From Phycisphaerae bacterium (lineage in GTDB: Bacteria; Planctomycetota; Phycisphaerae; UBA1845): a stretch of DNA of 40,812 nucleotides. The DNA lies in the NCBI GenBank assembly GCA_029260115.1, contig JAJDDW010000112.1, positions 1-40,812 on the forward strand, written 5' to 3'. This document shows, one piece after another, positions 31,714-40,812 of the stretch. The stretch's first letter is position 1, and every line of letters starts with the position of its first letter. The notes beneath the pieces were generated by a model. It worked only from the letters and a program-made list of their open reading frames with translations, made no database searches and was not told the origin of the DNA. Both the position numbers and the translations under genes were made by a program.

Positions 31714-34545
31714 ATGACAACTCCAAGAAAGCGTCTACCGCTGTTGGTTGCGCTAACAACGATTCTGTTGAACGGCATGATGGTTAGTGCCCGACCGTTG
31801 CCCACAGACCCCAGCATTAAGACTGGAAAACTAAGCAACGGCGTAACCTGGCACTACCGGCAGCACGACAATCCACCTGGTAAGATGTGGATTCTCGCCC
31901 GCGTCGATAGTGGTTCTCTAAACGAGACCGAGCAGCAACGAGGCCTAGCTCACTTCATCGAGCACATGGCCTTCAATGGTTCGGACAACTTCGCCCCCGG
32001 CGAGCTCATTCCATACTTTGAAAGTATCGGTATGGAGTTCGGCGCAGACGTAAACGCTTTCACCTCTTTCGATCAGACGGCGTACATGCTCTTCCTGCCG
32101 GACACCGCCCAACCGCAAATCGACAAAGGCATGATGGTACTTAGCGATCAGGTGTTCCGAGCCCTTATGCTTAAAGAAGAAATCGACAAGGAACGCGGCA
32201 TTGTGCTTGAGGAATCTCGTGCGGGCAAAAGCGCATTCCAGCGCGTCCGCGATAAACTTTGGCCAGAGTTGTTCGAGGGTTCTCGATTTGCTCAGCGTTT
32301 ACCTATCGGTTCTGAAGATGTCATATCCAATGCCAATAAACCGGAATTCGTGGATTACTATAAAACCTGGTATCGCCCGGAAAATGTAGACGTTTTTATA
32401 GTCGGTAATGCAGACGTAGCGACTGTCATACCTGCCATCGACAAGTGGTTTGGGCAGCAAAAAGCTGACGTCCCAGCCCGCATGGCTAAGGGGCCGGAAT
32501 TCAAGCAGTTTACTAAGAAACGAGCCATTGTAGTCACCGACGCCGAGATGCCTTTTTGCGACGTCGATATGACAAACATTCTCCCTAAACGGCCAGCTAC
32601 TACCACCACCGAGTTATGGCGACAAGAACTTGTCGAATCAATATCTAGCTGGCTCATCGGTCGACGTTTTGAAGAAAAAGTAAATAGCGGCGAAGCCAAG
32701 TTTCGAAACGCCAATGCCAGCGTAGACGGCTTTTTTCAGGATGCCGTGTTGGTATCAGCCTCCGCTTCGGGAGAGCCACAAGACTGGGAAGTCATGCTGG
32801 AACAACTTATTGTAGAGGTGAATCGGGCCCGACAGTTTGGATTCACTGCCAGGGAATTCGAGTTAGCTAAGAAAGAACTCCTCGCCGATGCCGATCGAGC
32901 GGTCAAAACAGAGTCAACAGTCAACTCTCGCCGATTCGCGTTTGGCATGCTCTTCAATCGTAGCAACGATGAGCCGACAATGTCAGCCAAACAGAAGCTT
33001 GATTTGCACACAGAATTTCTGCCGCTCATCTCGCTACCCGAAATTAATGAGGCATTCAAAAACAATTTCACGCCAGGCACCTTCGCCTACGTCGTGACAA
33101 TGGCAGACAAAGAAGGCAACGTGATTCCTACACGCGACCAAGTGTACGCCGCAGCCACGAACGCATGGGCGCAAAAAGTCATGCCTATGGAGCAAAAAGA
33201 CGCGCCAACCGAACTGCTCGCGACACTTCCAAAGGCCGGTACCATTGTTGATACCGTCACGGACGCAGAACTTGGCATTACCAGCGCTTGGCTATCCAAC
33301 AACGTGCGGGTTCATCATCGATTCATGGATTACAAAGAGGACACGGTTCTGGTCAGTATCCATCTCGCTGGAGGCTCTATAGAAGAAACCAAGGACAATG
33401 TTGGTGTCACCGATGTTGCTTCACTAGCTTTTAGCGAGCCAGCAACGGCTCGCCTTACTTCTACAAACGTGCGCGACATTATGACGGGCAAAAATATTAC
33501 CGTGCGGCCATCCGGTGGCGGCGATACTTTTGGTTCCAGCGTCAGTGGGTCACCTCAAGACCTGGAAATAGGCCTTAAACTTGTTCACGCCATCTTGACG
33601 GAAGGTGAAATTGAGCAGGCGGTCTTCGACAATTGGAAAAAGAGTACGCTTCAGCAAATCGATATGATTGAGAAAATGCCTCAATTTGTAGGTATGAAAA
33701 GCATGTACAATTTGCTCTCAGGCGACGATCCGCGCACACCGTTTCCAACTAGAGAATCGGTCAACACGCAAACCCTTACCAAAGCGCAGGCCCGGTTTGA
33801 CCAGCTTCGCAAGAACGCCCCTATTGAGGTTTCGATCGTGGGTCAGATTGACCGTGATACAGCCATGGAACTCGCTGCACGCTATCTCGGCTCACTTGCT
33901 ACGCGACCTCGCAAAGCAGACCATCTGGATAAGCTGCGAAAACTCGCCCGCCCGACTGGCCCATTACATCGTGACGTCATCGTCGAAACTGTCACCCCAC
34001 AAGCTATGGCGTTTGCAGGCTTCGTGGGATGTGAAGGACGAAACATTGATGACCGTCGCGCGTTACAGGTCGCGGGCAATATCCTTTCCAGCCAACTTAT
34101 CAAACGAGTGCGGGAGGAATTATCGATCGTTTATTCCATCCGCGCAAGCAATCGCCCCTCTTGGGTATATGCCGACGCCGGTGTGTTTTCTGCGGGAGCG
34201 CCATGCGATCCGGAAAACGTAAACAAGGTCAACGACGAAGTCCACCTGCTCTTGGCTAAATTCGCCCAAGATGGCCCCACGCAAGAAGAGCTTGATAATG
34301 CCAAGAAGCAAATAGCCAACAATCTAGACTCCGACATGCGAGAGCCTAGATATTGGTCGAATTTCCTCTCAGATTTCAACCTCCATGGCCGGACGCTTGA
34401 TGATGTAAAATCAGAAAAAGCAGCGTTCGAGAAAATTACCGATGCGCAAATAACGCGGGTGTTCAAGAAGTATTATACACCTCAGCGTCAATTCCGTGTC
34501 ACCGCGGTTCCGACTGCTACCGAGAAGAAACCTGCTAATAATTAA
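31714..34545 (+). CDS. M16-family zinc peptidase (pitrilysin/insulinase type)
   Basis: 943 residues; AAGGA 8 bases before the ATG. A signal peptide (about 1-27, LLVALTTILLNGMMVSA) exports it. The inverted zinc motif HxxEH is HFIEH (H80, E83, H84) with the third ligand E160 about 76 residues on (EEIDKERGIVLEES). Two M16 halves follow, each with the expected inactive C-terminal partner domain (second half from about 500, with RRALQVAGNILSSQLIKRVREELSIVYSI near 780). Both N- and C-terminal catalytic-chamber halves lie in one polypeptide, as in pitrilysin-like enzymes. It should degrade peptides in the periplasm or outside. A bidirectional terminator follows. Confidence 0.95.
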   Translation: MTTPRKRLPLLVALTTILLNGMMVSARPLPTDPSIKTGKLSNGVTWHYRQHDNPPGKMWILARVDSGSLNETEQQRGLAHFIEHMAFNGSDNFAPGELIPYFESIGMEFGADVNAFTSFDQTAYMLFLPDTAQPQIDKGMMVLSDQVFRALMLKEEIDKERGIVLEESRAGKSAFQRVRDKLWPELFEGSRFAQRLPIGSEDVISNANKPEFVDYYKTWYRPENVDVFIVGNADVATVIPAIDKWFGQQKADVPARMAKGPEFKQFTKKRAIVVTDAEMPFCDVDMTNILPKRPATTTTELWRQELVESISSWLIGRRFEEKVNSGEAKFRNANASVDGFFQDAVLVSASASGEPQDWEVMLEQLIVEVNRARQFGFTAREFELAKKELLADADRAVKTESTVNSRRFAFGMLFNRSNDEPTMSAKQKLDLHTEFLPLISLPEINEAFKNNFTPGTFAYVVTMADKEGNVIPTRDQVYAAATNAWAQKVMPMEQKDAPTELLATLPKAGTIVDTVTDAELGITSAWLSNNVRVHHRFMDYKEDTVLVSIHLAGGSIEETKDNVGVTDVASLAFSEPATARLTSTNVRDIMTGKNITVRPSGGGDTFGSSVSGSPQDLEIGLKLVHAILTEGEIEQAVFDNWKKSTLQQIDMIEKMPQFVGMKSMYNLLSGDDPRTPFPTRESVNTQTLTKAQARFDQLRKNAPIEVSIVGQIDRDTAMELAARYLGSLATRPRKADHLDKLRKLARPTGPLHRDVIVETVTPQAMAFAGFVGCEGRNIDDRRALQVAGNILSSQLIKRVREELSIVYSIRASNRPSWVYADAGVFSAGAPCDPENVNKVNDEVHLLLAKFAQDGPTQEELDNAKKQIANNLDSDMREPRYWSNFLSDFNLHGRTLDDVKSEKAAFEKITDAQITRVFKKYYTPQRQFRVTAVPTATEKKPANN

Positions 34546-34587
34546 CAGGTAGAATCTACGGTTAAGAAAAGTATAAGTATAGTTCAT

Positions 34588-34625
34588 AAAAAAGCCCCAC
34601 TCGTCAGACGAGTGGGGCTTTTTGT
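34588..34625. terminator. Bidirectional terminator between convergent genes
   Basis: A perfect 12-bp stem AGCCCCACTCGT / ACGAGTGGGGCT around a CAG loop (34593-34604, 34608-34619), with an A-run before and T-run after, serving the M16 gene (plus) and the gene at 34737 (minus). Confidence 0.93.
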
Positions 34626-34736
34626 TTAGCGACTGATTGCAATTGTTCTGTCATTCTTGCGAAGGCAGGTAGCACGATGCGATCGGATGACGACGTGGCG
34701 ATTAATGGCTAGCTGCGCCGCACTACATCGCTTGTG

Positions 34737-35339
34737 CTATCGAGCGTCTACCAATCCTTCGACTTTTTTCTCGCCCTGCCAAACCCACACATCAGAAATT
34801 TCAACATGCGTCGTTACGCTTTCAGCCATGCCGGATAATCCGCGATAGGATGAAAGAGCGACGTGTCGTTTGGCACCTGGCATCATTGGCCCGCGCCAAG
34901 CATCGTCGTCAATGGCTATAGGCGTTGCGACGACTTCAGTCCAATCAGCGATAGGAACGCCACGCTCATCGATAGCAGTCACGCGAACGGCCAGCCCGGA
35001 AATGACCTCGTCGCCCCTATTGGATATCGTTAAGATAGGACGCGCACGGTCTCGTCCTGCAACCTCTACGATTTGGGCATACACATCCACCTGCTGGGCA
35101 TAGCTAGGCGATCGTTTGAACTCGGCTAGGTCTCCCAGGCCGCCGGGAAGATCGCCGAGAACTTCGGATACTTCACCAACAACTTGGCTGACGAGAGCCA
35201 CGGCGGTATCCAGCTCGCCGTCGACCACGCTCAAGGTATAGAGAACGACTGACGTACCAGATGCGATACCCACGGCTCCGATACCAAAGACACCTAAGAA
35301 GAATGCGGTCAGCGGTGACATTCTGTTATTCGTAGTCAT
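34737..35339 (-). CDS. Membrane-anchored protein of unknown function
   Basis: 200 residues from the ATG at 35339, where GGGAG lies 8-9 bases upstream. One N-terminal transmembrane helix (LTAFFLGVFGIGAVGIASGTSV, about 10-35) continues into a helical stretch with LVSQVVGEVSEVLGDLPGGLG, then a beta-rich domain (about 85-200) with ISNRGDEVISGLAVRVTA and RHVALSSYRGLSGM that could be a small Ig-like fold. No known family recognised. The domain would face the periplasm. It ends against the M16 gene with a shared terminator. Confidence 0.75.
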   Translation of the reverse strand: MTTNNRMSPLTAFFLGVFGIGAVGIASGTSVVLYTLSVVDGELDTAVALVSQVVGEVSEVLGDLPGGLGDLAEFKRSPSYAQQVDVYAQIVEVAGRDRARPILTISNRGDEVISGLAVRVTAIDERGVPIADWTEVVATPIAIDDDAWRGPMMPGAKRHVALSSYRGLSGMAESVTTHVEISDVWVWQGEKKVEGLVDAR

Positions 35340-36594
35340 TTTTTCAGCTCCCAAAAACACGTCGTCGCCAGATCGACAACAGTAACGCTCAGGCCTGCCT
35401 GGCCTGGAACACCATGATATTCGCCCCGGAAGCCGAGATATTTTCTGCCCTCAAAAAACAGGATTATTGGCTGAAAAATGGGCTACAAAGTTACTGGAGC
35501 CAGCTTGGTCGTTAATGGATGGTCAATATAGATGGCCGTGATCAGGTTTTTGGTCTCGAATTAGCAGCGGAATTGAAAAAAGAAATAGGAGAGCGAGCGT
35601 CGTTTCGATGTCGTGTCCTACAAAAAGCGTTCTACGGACCTCATTAGCCCCCAAGGCCGAGTCGACTGGTCGCCACTTGCGGAGGGGTTTGCAGTTGGTT
35701 CCCACCACCAGCGGACTTATTAAGACCAAGTCTTCAATTCTCCCCGAAAAATTCCGGAGAACGCTTCACAACAGACACTACGGAACGACGCCCACACTCC
35801 AGCTCGACAGAACCTACAGTGTCCCCAGGAGGCCACTGTCGAACTATATTACCAAAGCGGACCAGCCAACCACTCCCCCCAAGAAGTAGCGGGCGCGAAG
35901 CCACGCAATGGTATAGCGCTACTCACACCTAAAAAGCGTGCGAATCGCGAGCGCGAGTTTTTATCTACAAAACAAAAAGTTTTGCTGCGTACCTCATAAA
36001 ACGCTTCTCCGGCGCAATAAAGCTGAATCCGGAGATATACAAGATCGCAACTGGCGCGCTAAAAATACCGACGCCTTAGGAAGGGCTACCGCACATAATG
36101 GCTGGCAAAGTCAATCGTGGAAGGAACTGTTAGGACTTTTGAAAATGGCGGAAAAACTGCAGTATAATTTCTGCTTATGATAAGGGCACGCAAATATAAA
36201 TATTATTATGTCCGCCGATCAACTTACCTCACTAAACCATCCGATAACCCACTCTTTGCAATCTACCGTAAGTGTATCTGTCCGGCATAGGCAAGTCAAG
36301 AAAAATATTTTTTTTATGTTAAAATTGTGCATATCTCCCCTTACCGATTGAGCTGACTAGCGCTGCCGTTCAACATTAATCTTGCGTAATCTTGAATTAC
36401 AATACCTCTCTCTTCGGTGATGTTACTCCGCCCTCTCCTTAGCATTGCAACAGTGTAAATGGACACCGATACAGTCCTAGTCGGTATAGTCGCTGCATGT
36501 TAGGACTATGCGAGTATGGTCTTGCTCTTATTTGGGTATCGCGAGCTGGTTCGTACAACTAATTCTTCCGTTTTCACTTGAATGGGCTTAATTG
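35340..36594. other. Long non-coding stretch, probably decayed mobile-element debris
   Basis: About 1.25 kb without a convincing gene. Short frames exist (for example 35414-35515 and 35608-35889) but none has good ribosome-binding and domain support. The base composition becomes AT-richer towards 36180-36340. An A/T dyad AAAAATATTTTT near 36301-36312 and a TTGTGCATA half-site at 36325-36333 resemble parts of the PHA regulatory motifs, without a gene close downstream. The right edge abuts an IS3 transposase fragment. Confidence 0.55.
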
Positions 36595-36981
36595 CCACTT
36601 GAGTGGCGTAAGTGGCTGGAAGAGTCCGGCGTACAGACGTTGTACATCGAGCCGGGGTCGCCATGGCAGAACGGATTCAACGAATCGTTCAATGGGAAGC
36701 TGCGTGATGAGCTTCTCAACGGCGAGTTGTTTACGAGTTTGAAGGAGGCGAAGGTGGTGACGGAGGACTTTCGATTGTCGTACAACCATCACCGCCCACA
36801 CAGTAGCTTGGGCTACAAGACGCCAGCGGCTTATGCCGCTACAGTGGGTGGGCGGACGAGCGAGGTGGATAAGGTGAGCGCGACGCCCGGTGAGACAGGC
36901 TCCGCTCCGCTCCGCCTGCCCCAACGGGCGGGCGAAGAGGATAAGAAACAGTTAACGGCTCTCATAGATACTAGTACATAG
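36595..36981 (+). pseudogene. IS3-family transposase (OrfB) C-terminal fragment
   Basis: The frame is open from just after a stop at 36589-36591 to TAG. It encodes the final part of an IS3 OrfB integrase core: [57 protein letters not shown], including the catalytic Glu region of DDE ([11 protein letters not shown]). The first Asp and second Asp segments are missing, and no OrfA is present, so it is inactive. A tail after AAY is not transposase-like. The sequence GGGGGCAGGTCA after the end is reminiscent of an IS3 right end. Confidence 0.85.
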
Positions 36982-37433
36982 AATGGGGGCAGGTCAATTC
37001 AACAGGGCCATAATACATTCCTACAGCCCCGTAACAGCTTGTCTCAAATATAGGACAAAAACTGGATAACCCTTGTCGTCGCTCCTAATGTGCAGAGCAA
37101 GTAAAGTACAAAAAAGCCCCGGACCAGCTAAGGCCCAGGGCTAGATATTGTTACGGTTTTGGTCGAATCCTGCGACCGTTCTACCACGGCGCTCGTTGTT
37201 GCTACAATAACTCTCGAAAAACCGCGTTTTTAGATCGGGGCGACCCGTGTTGAACCCCAAAAGATGCCGTTTTTAGATTCCGAGACGCTCAAAGTATGAT
37301 GACCAACTCGAGATACTCTCCTATTAATCGTCAATCATTCGGCAATGGAAATAGGGGCGTTCTGGCATATAATATGTCGAAAATTGCAACCGTTCGAGTA
37401 TTTGAATACTACGGAGATACGACAAACACACTT
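36982..37433. other. Gap with terminator and a decayed frame
   Basis: No full gene. On the minus strand a 33-codon open tail (about 37128-37229, with VIVATTSAVVERSQDSTKTV) runs into the terminator hairpin, perhaps a remnant. Two copies of a CGTTTTTAGAT segment lie at about 37224-37235 and 37268-37279. A D-arm- and T-arm-like pair on the minus strand does not make a tRNA. Confidence 0.4.
37110..37142 (-). terminator. Rho-independent terminator, minus strand
   Basis: On the minus strand AGCCCTGGGCC (37142-37132) pairs with GGTCCGGGGCT (37125-37115, two G-U pairs) around a TTAGCT-type loop and is followed by a run of Ts (As at 37110-37115 on plus). It would end transcription from the zinc-ribbon gene at 37434. 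Confidence 0.8.
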
Positions 37434-37904
37434 TCAACCAAATTCCGGCGTTATAAACAGAATAAAGAATACGACTATCCCATGGATAATGGTCATAGTT
37501 AGTGTAAATAACAGCACTGCATAATACTTCAATCGAGAGGAGCGCATGCAGCTATGACACAATACTACCCAAAGCACACAACCTAGTAATTCCAGTAGTG
37601 CGCATATGAAAAAGGTAACACAATCCAGTTCGGGCAAACGATGGTGTGCAAAAAGTATAAACCATGGTCCAAGCGTCGCCAGAAAAATTAGTCTAAGAAT
37701 TCTTTGCTGTATTTTTTGATTTCTGGGAATACTATCCACAGTCGTACGGACGGGCATGTTGCACTCAGGACAGCAGCCATTCATTCGTAGCGTTCGCAAA
37801 TTGTAGCCGCATTTCAAACAATAAATATCATCATCTATTTGATCGATCATGTTTTTTCGACTGAAGTCGTTATCAACTTCACTTGAGTTTTGATTCTGAA
37901 CCAT
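37434..37904 (-). CDS. Small membrane protein with N-terminal CxxCGYxL zinc ribbon
   Basis: 156 residues. Residues 29-54 hold a zinc ribbon, YCLKCGYNLRTL...GCCPECNMPV, the same signature as at 15081-16064 but N-terminal. Three hydrophobic helices follow (ILRLIFLATLGPWFILFA, VTFFICALLELLGCVLWVVL, LKYYAVLLFTLTMTIIHGIVVFFILFI). The start codon lacks an obvious ribosome-binding site. The family is common in planctomycetes and without known function. Its surroundings are IS debris, but the frame looks intact. Confidence 0.75.
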   Translation of the reverse strand: MVQNQNSSEVDNDFSRKNMIDQIDDDIYCLKCGYNLRTLRMNGCCPECNMPVRTTVDSIPRNQKIQQRILRLIFLATLGPWFILFAHHRLPELDCVTFFICALLELLGCVLWVVLCHSCMRSSRLKYYAVLLFTLTMTIIHGIVVFFILFITPEFG

Positions 37905-37994
37905 ATATCATTTTTCATAGAAGCGAAATTCATGCACTCAATAGAGCCTCACGATGCATATGGGCCCATGAGTATCCAAAAGTGCAGTTCACTA

Positions 37995-38399
37995 TTAGCA
38001 TCCAGGATCTGGCGGTCTTCCGGCCAAATATTCAGCTAGAGAGCACGCACAAAACGCGTAAACATCCGCACATTGATGATCACAGTTGCTACAATCTTTA
38101 GACTGAGCATCCGGAGTCCCGGCACCGGGTCCCGACGTAATCAGGCTACCAGCTTCATCATAACAGCACTGTTGTGAGTTACGTCGTGATCCACATTTCC
38201 CTTTTCTGTTTTCTCGCATACATTTGTATGCTGTAGGGTGAAATTCAGCAACCCACCAACTGCTTGGATCAGCCCAAATATCGGAATCGGGGTTAGAAAA
38301 ATTAGAATCAAGATTCTGTGGGCAGCAGGGAAGGTTATTTGTTGCTGAATCTTTACTCGAACATGATCCAAACGATATACAATTCGGAGCTTTACAACG
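37995..38399 (-). pseudogene. Cys-rich secreted-protein C-terminal fragment, 5' end cut by IS5 debris
   Basis: Minus-strand open frame to the stop near 37995. It is Cys-rich: FGSCSSKDSATNNLPCCPQ, then PSSWWVAEFHPTAYKCM, NSQQCCYDEAGSLITSGPGA, and CSNCDHQCADVYAFCACSLA. The QQCCYD..GxLITSGPGAGTPD block looks like a conserved module of extracellular proteins; I recall similar QC.YD..G.LITSG strings in large secreted proteins but cannot name the family. Upstream, the frame enters the IS5 transposase remnant at about 38400 with no start of its own. The gene is therefore a 5'-truncated remnant. Confidence 0.6.
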
Positions 38400-38660
38400 C
38401 AACATTGCCCAAGGCGGCTCACGACAAAGATGCACGCATTGGGTGCAAAGGTAAAGACAAGTTTTGGTATGGCTACAAGCAGCACACCAGCGTCGATATG
38501 CGAAGCGGGTTGATCAACAAAGTAGCAATTACGGCTGCGAATGTTACTGACGCTAACGGCTTGCCACATGTCTGTCCGCGAAGCGGCGCTGTCTATGCAG
38601 ACAAAGGCTATTGCACAAAACGTGTTGGACAAGAACTGGCTAAGCGTGGTTGCCGGCTGG
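38400..38660 (+). pseudogene. IS5-family transposase fragment
   Basis: Open frame with HDKDARIGCKGKDKFWYGYK, QHTSVDMRSGLINKVAITAANVTDANGL and AVYADKGYCTKRVGQELAKRGC, the middle to late DDE part of IS5-type transposases (the second Asp in ADKGY is visible). Both ends are missing: the left joins the Cys-rich protein remnant, and the right joins the beta-helix gene near 38651. No terminal inverted repeats were found. Inactive. Confidence 0.8.
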
Positions 38661-40680
38661 TCGCTATACACCAGCACTGACAGGAGGCGCTCGCACGGTG
38701 TCGTTCCAACTCAAAACGGGGCATGCATTGTATGGCGGATTTGTGGGTGACGAGTTGGTGCGCGATGCGCGAGACTCAGTGGCAAACGTGACTACGTTGA
38801 GTGGTGACTTGAACGGCGATGACCCTGCCGGTATCGTGTGGACCAACATGCTTGACAATAGTTATCACGTTGTGACCGCCTCTGGTGCAACGAGTGTCAT
38901 GCTTGACGGCTTCACGATTACGAGAGGTAGGGCAGAATCATCTTCTGGTGGGAGCAGTTATGGCGCTGGACTTTCCATCAGCAATAGTGGCCTATCGTTA
39001 ACAAATTGTACAATCAAGGAAAACATCGCTAGTTGGTCTGCGGGCATGTATAATGTTGACAGCCCAACAGTTATTACCAGCTGCAACTTCTTGAGTAACT
39101 ATGCCTATAGCGGGCGAGGGGGTGCGATTTATCATGATGCTACTGCAACTGCCCCGGTCACTTTCCTGACGATTAAGGATAGTCAGTTTATAGGCAACCG
39201 GGCAGACGTTAGTGCTGGCCCTGGTGATGCTGGGGCTATTTGGAGTGATTTCAACGCACCGCTGGACATAGACAATTGCCTGTTTGAACGAAACATCGCT
39301 CGATGGCGATTCGCCTCTGGAAGTTCTGCGGCTGGCGGCGGCGCAATTTTGATCTTCGGCGATGGCACGACTATTCGTAATAGTGTGTTTCGATCTAACA
39401 CCGCTCACATCGGTGGCGCTCTTTGGATAGCGCGGGATACTACCGTGTCTAATTGCTTGTTTATTGATAACGAAGCCATTAGACAGAGTGTCGGGTTTTA
39501 TGATTATGGTGGTTACGCTGGTGCGGTTTATTGTACGTCAAAAAGTGCTCCTACATTTACCGGTTGCACGTTTCACGCAAACAAAGCGCTAAATGTGGGT
39601 GGAATTTGGGCGTCGCCAACTACGACAATCGTAAATTCAATTCTCTGGACGAACATTTCGACGGAAGTCGGAGCTAGGCTGCTTGATCAGCAGCTTAACG
39701 GGAGTCCCATCATACAACATAGTTGTATCAAAGGTCTGTTTACGGCTGAGCCTGGCGAGCAGGCACCTGACCCGAATAAATATCCGGGGACAGTAGCTGT
39801 CGACCCTATTTTCTTAGACGCGGACGGTGCGGATGGTATTCTTGGCAGCCTTGATGACGATCTTCGTTTAGGCAACGGTTCACCATGTATTGATGCGGGA
39901 AATTACATGGCTGTCCCCGCATTGGTGACAGCTGGCCTTGATGGAAACTTACGCTTTTTTGATGATCTAGGGACCATTGATACGGGCGTAGGCATTACGC
40001 CAATCGTGGATATGGGTGGATATGAATTTGGACCTTGGGTAGATTATGGGGGTAATGCACAGCCGACGGCTAATTTTGTTATAACGCAAGATTTAGCCAG
40101 AGTGACGCTGGTAGATTCTAGTACGGACACCGACGGAACGATCGTAGAGTGGGTCTGGGAATTTGGCGACAACACTTCCTCAACATTCCAAAACCCGCAA
40201 CACACTTACGCTCAAAACGGTAACTACTTTATCACACTAACGGTCAGAGACTCAGGCAACTCGACACATCGTGGAGCGTCGCAATTGGTCAGCGTGACGA
40301 GCTATCCTGCATTCACGATAAGCATTACGAATCCCGTCGCTGGGGCGACGGTGTCAAACTTTGTAACATTACAAGCCCAGAGCACTAACGATCCAGTTGT
40401 CGAGCAAGTTAAATTTTATGACAATGGTGTCTTTATCGCCAAGACGAAGGTGACGCCTTTCGAGATTATCTGGAATACAAACCTTGTGGCTGAAGGCACA
40501 CATACGATCACGGCTAAAGCCAATGATTTTAGTGAAGTCGAGATCAAAGCGCCGCCGATCATTGTGACCGTAGACAATCTGACGCCATTTATTACTTCCG
40601 CGCCGTTTGATGCAAGTGCCAATGTGGGTACGACCTTTACGCACCAAATGATGGCCAACGGCGTGCCCGCACCGACCTAA
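38651..40680 (+). pseudogene. Large surface protein (beta-helix, PKD, Ig-like), broken at both ends
   Basis: 676 codons are open. The first family-like residues (AGRYTPALTGGARTVSFQLK...HALYGGFVGDE) begin right where the IS5 remnant stops, and there is no signal peptide, so the N-terminus was lost. A right-handed parallel beta-helix (about 50-440) has repeated units such as LTNCTIKENIASWSAGMYN and NSVFRSNTAHIGGALWI. A PKD domain follows (about 470-550, VEWVWEFGDNTSS..HTYAQNGNY), then an Ig-like domain (about 555-650, AGATVSNFVTLQAQS). The last residues GVPAPT are cut mid-domain by the IS110 left end, where TAA is made by the junction. Likely once an exported adhesive or glycan-binding protein. 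Confidence 0.85.
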
Positions 40681-40681
40681 T

Positions 40682-40727
40682 GTCATGAAGAGGCTGTCCC
40701 CGGTACGCTTTCGCGTACGTGTATGAC
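40682..40727 (+). ncRNA. Structured leader, possible bridge-RNA segment of IS110
   Basis: Nested inverted repeats: GTCAT (40682-40686) with ATGAC (40723-40727) enclosing GTACGC (40703-40708) and GCGTAC (40713-40718) around TTTC. IS110-group elements carry a guide (bridge) RNA in the non-coding left end; only about 90 bases separate this edge from the transposase start, so the fit is uncertain. Confidence 0.3.
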
Positions 40728-40769
40728 GGCGTTGTTTCGCGCCAACGTTTACTTTTTCGGAGGACAGCC

Positions 40770-40812
40770 ATGATTACTATAGGAATGGATGTGCACGTTC
40801 GCAACTCTTATC
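40770..40812 (+). CDS. IS110-family transposase/recombinase, N-terminal fragment
   Basis: GGAGGA is 5-6 bases before the ATG. The 14 visible residues, MITIGMDVHVRNSY, match the start of IS110 DEDD recombinases (GxDVH with catalytic Asp). The reading frame leaves the window. The short length limits certainty, but the motif and the non-coding lead fit well. Confidence 0.75.
   Translation, partial: MITIGMDVHVRNSY

Larger units (their letters stand above)
40679..40812 (+). mobile_element. Left end of an IS110-family element
   Basis: The sequence changes from beta-helix gene to a short non-coding lead and then a transposase start. The element continues beyond the window. The insertion interrupts the beta-helix gene after codon GVPAPT. 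IS110 elements lack long terminal inverted repeats, so the exact boundary is inferred from where the host protein stops making sense. Confidence 0.7.

Noticed and set aside
35608..35889. 93-codon frame as a gene
   Set aside because: Ribosome-binding site too far from the ATG and no recognisable protein features.
37143..37200. tRNA-like arms (GTGGTAGAAC, GGATTCGACC) on the minus strand
   Set aside because: No acceptor stem, anticodon arm or correct spacing; the same bases read as a decayed protein tail.

Overview
The window looks like a chromosomal segment of a Planctomycetota bacterium, probably of the Phycisphaerae type. The reasons are: a secreted PQQ-like propeller protein opening with DDWPRWRGP; two membrane proteins with the CxxCGYxL...CPEC zinc ribbon; many single-gene secreted proteins and lipoproteins; a C-terminal sorting tail of the VPxxSxW type; and short GCTTCAGC palindromes scattered between genes. 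No rRNA, tRNA or CRISPR array was seen. TGA serves as an ordinary stop in many genes.

Layout. 1-8.5 kb: the end of a YbaK-type deacylase, a PQQ propeller protein, an M14 carboxypeptidase, a bactofilin with a clear terminator, a divergent SDR, a secreted unknown, RibBA and a tandem thioredoxin-fold lipoprotein. 8.8-11.5 kb: one large REC-GGDEF-REC-GAF-HD-GYP protein for cyclic-di-GMP turnover. 11.9-14.1 kb: an overlapping three-gene set (nucleotidyltransferase-like, TPM domain, LemA with an N-terminal zinc ribbon). 14.7-16.8 kb: small unknowns. 17.1-23.3 kb: a polyhydroxyalkanoate (PHA) locus on the minus strand, in transcription order phasin, phaA thiolase, phaE, phaC (class III), an SDR and phaB reductase, with the regulator phaR divergent from the phasin. 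23.3-35.3 kb: queE, a lipoprotein, a probable ArsC/Spx-like selenoprotein, a hemerythrin-like protein, a 3-methyladenine glycosylase, a second candidate selenoprotein (54 aa, membrane), a HAD phosphatase, a DUF1579-like lipoprotein, a histone-deacetylase-like hydrolase, rpiB, a TsaC/Sua5-arginine phosphatase fusion, an M16 protease and a membrane-anchored unknown. 35.3-40.8 kb: a decayed, AT-richer region with IS3, IS5 and IS110 pieces that break a Cys-rich protein gene and a large beta-helix/PKD surface protein gene.

The most striking observations are two genes about 1.5 kb apart on the minus strand whose reading frames run through an in-frame TGA. In the first (24964-25314) the TGA sits exactly where Spx/ArsC-like proteins carry the first Cys of CxxC, giving UxxC, and it is followed by a hairpin with GGT in the loop. 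In the second (26820-26984) a strong promoter and ribosome-binding site drive a two-helix membrane peptide containing Cys-TGA. Neither is recovered when TGA is read as stop.

The PHA locus carries TTGTGC/GCACAA dyads placed in and beside the phasin promoter, where PhaR repression would be expected. Related TTGC..GCAA motifs occur upstream of the hemerythrin-like gene and of a structured, terminator-ended intergenic stretch that may be a small RNA. This suggests, without proving it, a wider local regulon.
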